A DNA stretch of 10,498 nucleotides from Chlorobiota bacterium. Lineage in GTDB: Bacteria; Bacteroidota; Bacteroidia; Bacteroidales; JAADJA01. A program made the translations under genes and the position numbers. The notes beneath the pieces are model-generated. The model searched no databases and had not been told where the DNA came from. It was given only the letters and a program-made list of their open reading frames with translations. Every line of letters starts with the position of its first letter. Within the stretch, counting starts at the first letter, position 1. The stretch is taken from contig JAUVIX010000108.1 in the NCBI GenBank assembly GCA_030592565.1, positions 1-10,498 on the forward strand. Reading direction: 5' to 3'. Shown here piece by piece: positions 8,382 through 10,498 of this stretch.

Positions 8382-8409
8382 CAAAATTACAATTAAAATC
8401 TTATGCAAA
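8382..8409 (-). promoter_or_regulatory. Bacteroidota-type promoter (-7 TAATTTTG) for the TlpA-like gene
   Basis: On the minus strand TAATTTTG (8382-8389) matches the Bacteroidota -7 consensus TAnnTTTG exactly. TTTG (8406-8409) lies 16 bp upstream, slightly close for a -33 element. Transcription would begin near 8376-8379, overlapping the first ATG of the gene and favouring translation from the ATG at 8350. Exact consensus, but such short AT-rich strings arise by chance. Confidence 0.45.
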
Positions 8410-8412
8410 CAG

Positions 8413-8424
8413 GTTAATATTAAC
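8413..8424. promoter_or_regulatory. Perfect palindrome gttaatattaac upstream of the promoter
   Basis: A perfect 12-bp palindrome just upstream of the -33-like element of the TlpA-like gene. A second gttaat half-site begins at 8445, 32 bp (about three helical turns) further upstream. The position suits a regulator site, but the sequence is so AT-rich that chance is a real alternative. No specific regulator can be named. Confidence 0.22.
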
Positions 8425-8453
8425 GAAGCTATTAAACACAAATTGTTAATAAA

Positions 8454-8468
8454 GTTTAGATTTTAAAC
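8454..8468 (-). terminator. Possible weak terminator after the sulfotransferase gene
   Basis: On the minus strand GTTTA-AAATC-TAAAC forms a 5-bp stem with a 5-base loop about 60 bp past the sulfotransferase stop codon, followed by TTTATTAACAATTT. The stem is short with one G-C pair, so this is only a candidate for the end of that transcript. Confidence 0.22.
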
Positions 8469-8527
8469 AATCATCAGGATAGCAAAATACATTATGTGCA
8501 AATAGGTAGTAATATACTCTTTAGTTG

Positions 8528-9178
8528 TTACTTGCCAAACTCATAGCCAAAATATTCAATATCAACTTTGAACTTTTCTGCTATAATATCACTGGTTTTT
8601 GGGTTATAATATTCTGTATAATGATTTCTTTTAATTTTGCTCTTATTGGCATGAAGTAGCCCTTCATTAAAACCCAGCTTCCCTCTTGCAATTTCAAAAT
8701 CATCATTTAATCTTTCAAACTTACCAATAAAATCAGCAATAACTTCTCCATCTTCATTGGTAAACCAGTCAAGTTGGTTTTTATGTACCGATGTATGAAT
8801 ACTTGTATCGCTGCTATTCTCTATCCATTTCACAAACTCCTCAAAACTAATTCTTTTTGACATTTTTATTCCTTCTTTTCTGAAGTATTGGGAAACAACT
8901 CTATCCCAGGGATTACGGACAAACCCAAATTTAAAGTAGTTGCTAAAACGGTTATCAGTAATTTTATTTCTTAATTGTAATGGAACATATTTGTATAAAC
9001 TATCGAGCCGCCTTAAAATGCCATAACCGTTCCTATAAGGAAAACTATTGATCATTTCCTTCTTAGACTGCATTAAATCAAGATGTGGAATAATTGGATA
9101 TCCTAAGATCTTCCTTATGCTAGTACTCCCTGTTTTTGGTACTTCAATAAAAATACATTTATATTTATGTGATATCAT
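8528..9178 (-). CDS. Sulfotransferase family 2 (carbohydrate sulfotransferase-like)
   Basis: A 216-residue predicted cytoplasmic PAPS-dependent sulfotransferase of the Sulfotransfer_2 type, within the short end of the family's usual length. The N-terminus shows the 5'-phosphosulfate-binding loop IEVPKTGSTSIRKIL (PKTGS at 14-18), and FGFVRNPWDRVVSQYFRK (RNPWDR at 88-93) is the 3'-phosphate-binding element. Further family landmarks are DFIGKFERLNDDF at about 149-161 and the C-terminal YTEYYNPKTSDIIAEKF with DIEYFGYEF. No signal peptide or membrane segment is present. The acceptor is probably a carbohydrate (surface glycan or exopolysaccharide) by family analogy, but no glycan synthesis or PAPS synthesis genes are in the window. 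The gene stands alone: 150 bp separate it from the next minus-strand gene, and a truncated divergent gene starts 136 bp upstream. No convincing TAnnTTTG box was found upstream. The start at 9176-9178 leads directly into the conserved fold. Confidence 0.9.
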   Translation of the reverse strand: MISHKYKCIFIEVPKTGSTSIRKILGYPIIPHLDLMQSKKEMINSFPYRNGYGILRRLDSLYKYVPLQLRNKITDNRFSNYFKFGFVRNPWDRVVSQYFRKEGIKMSKRISFEEFVKWIENSSDTSIHTSVHKNQLDWFTNEDGEVIADFIGKFERLNDDFEIARGKLGFNEGLLHANKSKIKRNHYTEYYNPKTSDIIAEKFKVDIEYFGYEFGK

Positions 9179-9240
9179 AAATAATCTATTTTACTTTATT
9201 GTTAAAACAGCTTATGAAGATTGTATAAAAGTGCATAATA

Positions 9241-9273
9241 AAACACTAATACGCATAAAAATGATAAGTGTTT
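9241..9273. promoter_or_regulatory. Inverted repeat aaacact / agtgttt upstream of the Nramp remnant
   Basis: Seven-base arms (9241-9247 and 9267-9273) separated by 19 bp, with the right arm lying where the -33 element of the 9287-9294 promoter box would be. A dimeric repressor site for the metal-transporter gene is conceivable, since such genes are usually controlled by metal-sensing regulators. It does not match any operator consensus I can name, and the long spacer weakens it. Confidence 0.25.
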
Positions 9274-9286
9274 ACCTGAAAAAATC

Positions 9287-9294
9287 TAAATTTG
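9287..9294 (+). promoter_or_regulatory. Bacteroidota -7 box (taaatttg) upstream of the Nramp remnant
   Basis: Exact match to TAnnTTTG, 20 bp upstream of the ATG at 9315 and followed by gcgaaattac, an A-rich leader typical of the phylum. A -33 element is not clear (gtgttta near 9268-9274). It indicates that the remnant kept its own promoter region. Confidence 0.45.
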
Positions 9295-9314
9295 ATGCGA
9301 AATTACGATAAATA

Positions 9315-9422
9315 ATGGCAGGATACAATAAAATATGGAAGGTTTTGGGTCCTGGGTTGCTCTATGCAGGTGCTGCTGTAGGAGTTTCACACCTTGTCCA
9401 ATCAACCAGAGCAGGAACCTGA
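9315..9422 (+). pseudogene. Truncated N-terminus of an Nramp-family divalent metal transporter
   Basis: A 35-codon frame beginning ATG at 9315 and ending with TGA at 9420-9422. Its product, MAGYNKIWKV then GPGLLYAGAAVGVSHLVQS then TRAGT, is closely like the first residues of Bacteroidota Nramp (Mn/Fe/divalent cation) transporters, where a GPGLLYAGAAIGVSHLVQSTRAGA-type opening forms transmembrane helix 1 and the first metal-site region. Intact proteins of this family are about 400 residues or more. Here nothing resembling helices 2-11 follows: the 44 bp after the stop are plain AT-rich sequence leading to the end of the convergent amidohydrolase gene. The 5' part shows no frameshift or decay, so the truncation looks recent, or it is an assembly join. 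The product cannot transport metal on its own. A small functional membrane peptide is a remote alternative. The identification is from recognition of the conserved motif, not a search. Confidence 0.8.
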
Positions 9423-9466
9423 CAAAACTAAAATATTTTATAAACTAAAAAGGAATTAACATGCTG

Positions 9467-10498
9467 TTATTTATCAAAAACCATAGCCCCATTTACCCAG
9501 GTTGATAGAACACTGGTTTCTGGAACCAAATCAATATCAACAGACATTATATCATTATCAAGTATCACAAAATCGGCAAATTTACCAGTCTCTATGCTTC
9601 CTTTTTTATTTTCTTCAAAGCTACCCATTGCAGCCCATATTGTCATTCCTTTCAGTGCTTCCTCACGTGTTAGAGCATTTTCGGGCTGCCACCCTTCTTC
9701 AGGATAGCCTTTCAGGTCTTTACGTGCTACTGCTGCATAAAAGGTATATAAAGGATTAATATTCTCTATTGGGAAATCGGTGCCCAGGGGAATCCAACCA
9801 TTTTCATCCAATAATTGCTTAAAGGCATAAGCCCCTTTAACTCTTACAGAATCAAGTCGATCTTCAGCCCAATACATATCTGATGTTGCATGTGTAGGCT
9901 GAACAGAAGGGATGATTGAGTATCTGCCAAACAAATCAAAATCATTTTTATTTATGACTTGAGAGTGCTCAATCCTCCACCTATTGTCATTTTTTCCTTT
10001 TAGAAATTCAGAATAGATTGTTAACATTAATCTATTAGCTGAATCGCCAATTGCATGTGTATTAACCTGGTAGCCATTCTTTAATGCAATGGAACAGATA
10101 TTTCTGTAATAATCAGGGCTATTAATTAAAAGCCCGCTATTTTCCGGATCATCAGAATATGGCTCTATAAGTTTTGCTCCCCTTGAACCAAGTGCGCCGT
10201 CAGCAAATAGCTTTATTGACCTGATGGTTAATCTGTCTGTCTGAATAACTCCTCTCTTGACGAATTTCTCAATATTTTCATTTGTTGAACTTAGCATTGC
10301 ATTGATACGCATATCTAATTCACCCTGCTCTTGCATACTTTTAATCAGTTCAACTGTTTTTGCCTGGAGTCCGGCATCCACAACAGAGGTTAAACCGACT
10401 GCAAAACAGTTTTCCTCAGCTTCTTGTAATGCTTTTCTTTCGATATTTTCGGATGGTTCGGGAATTATTGAAGATACGAGGCTCATTGCATTATCAAT
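9467..10498 (-). CDS. YtcJ-like amidohydrolase (Amidohydrolase_3), N-terminus outside window
   Basis: The C-terminal 344 codons of a metal-dependent hydrolase of the Amidohydrolase_3 / YtcJ family, whose full-length members are about 540-570 residues. The frame stays open to the window edge: the codons before the Met at 10486 read I-D-N-A, matching the family's G-x-L-x-DNAM segment, so that Met is internal. About 200 N-terminal residues, including the HxH metal motif and any signal peptide, lie outside. Visible landmarks, numbered from the Met at 10486: SIKLFADGALGSRGA (Lys92, probably the carboxylated metal ligand), NTHAIGD (His144), RIEHSQ (His174), SVQPTHATSDMYWAEDRL, and GTDFPIE with the catalytic Asp237. 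It ends with KGSIETGKFADFVILD, the closing composite-domain strand, and TWVNGAMVFDK. Substrate is unknown; known relatives hydrolyse N-substituted formamides and related amides. It converges on the Nramp remnant with a 44-bp gap and no evident terminator. Confidence 0.92.
   Translation of the reverse strand: MDNAMSLVSSIIPEPSENIERKALQEAEENCFAVGLTSVVDAGLQAKTVELIKSMQEQGELDMRINAMLSSTNENIEKFVKRGVIQTDRLTIRSIKLFADGALGSRGAKLIEPYSDDPENSGLLINSPDYYRNICSIALKNGYQVNTHAIGDSANRLMLTIYSEFLKGKNDNRWRIEHSQVINKNDFDLFGRYSIIPSVQPTHATSDMYWAEDRLDSVRVKGAYAFKQLLDENGWIPLGTDFPIENINPLYTFYAAVARKDLKGYPEEGWQPENALTREEALKGMTIWAAMGSFEENKKGSIETGKFADFVILDNDIMSVDIDLVPETSVLSTWVNGAMVFDK

Noticed and set aside
9048..9311. Plus-strand open frame of 87 codons overlapping the sulfotransferase start and the gap upstream of the Nramp remnant
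   Set aside because: Mostly antisense to the sulfotransferase gene, with no recognisable domain; it runs through the promoter region by chance.
9502..9759. Plus-strand open frame of 85 codons within the amidohydrolase gene
   Set aside because: Antisense shadow of a conserved coding region.

Overview
This AT-rich window looks like chromosomal DNA of a member of the Bacteroidota, probably a Bacteroidales/Marinilabiliales-type lineage. The main evidence is a secreted PKD-repeat protein with a type IX secretion (T9SS) type B sorting domain, a DUF2807 'head GIN' lipoprotein, a TlpA-like protein with a DUF4369-type N-terminus, a FucP-type sugar transporter beside a ROK kinase, weak Shine-Dalgarno sites, and promoter-like TAnnTTTG boxes. 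The lineage is an inference from gene content; no rRNA or marker gene is present.

Layout. 87-824 (+) encodes a predicted lipoprotein with seven regularly spaced SGA motifs. It converges on a run of five minus-strand genes. Read in their direction of transcription these are a small sulfotransferase (9178-8528), a thioredoxin-fold lipid- or periplasm-facing protein (8377-6914), a giant 12-repeat PKD/T9SS protein (6840-3364), an MFS sugar transporter (3245-1857) and a ROK sugar kinase (1826-864). The last two are 30 bp apart and form a convincing import-and-phosphorylate pair. The thioredoxin-like protein and the PKD protein are 73 bp apart and may be co-transcribed. The right end holds a truncated N-terminus of an Nramp-family metal transporter on the plus strand (9315-9422). 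It faces a YtcJ-like amidohydrolase on the minus strand (9467 to the window edge), whose N-terminal part lies outside the window.

How the genes may work together. The transporter and kinase bring in and phosphorylate a hexose or amino sugar. The PKD protein is probably exported by the T9SS to the surface or medium. The thioredoxin-like protein acts in the periplasm, where it could act on thiols or disulfides of exported proteins. The remaining genes have no clear functional link to each other.

I do not see a CRISPR array, tRNA, rRNA, insertion sequence, toxin-antitoxin or defence module, and no clearly new multi-gene system. The most unusual item is the Nramp remnant: the family's first 35 codons are intact, with a promoter-like box in front, but the gene stops abruptly with no trace of the rest. 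All gaps between genes are shorter than 160 bp.
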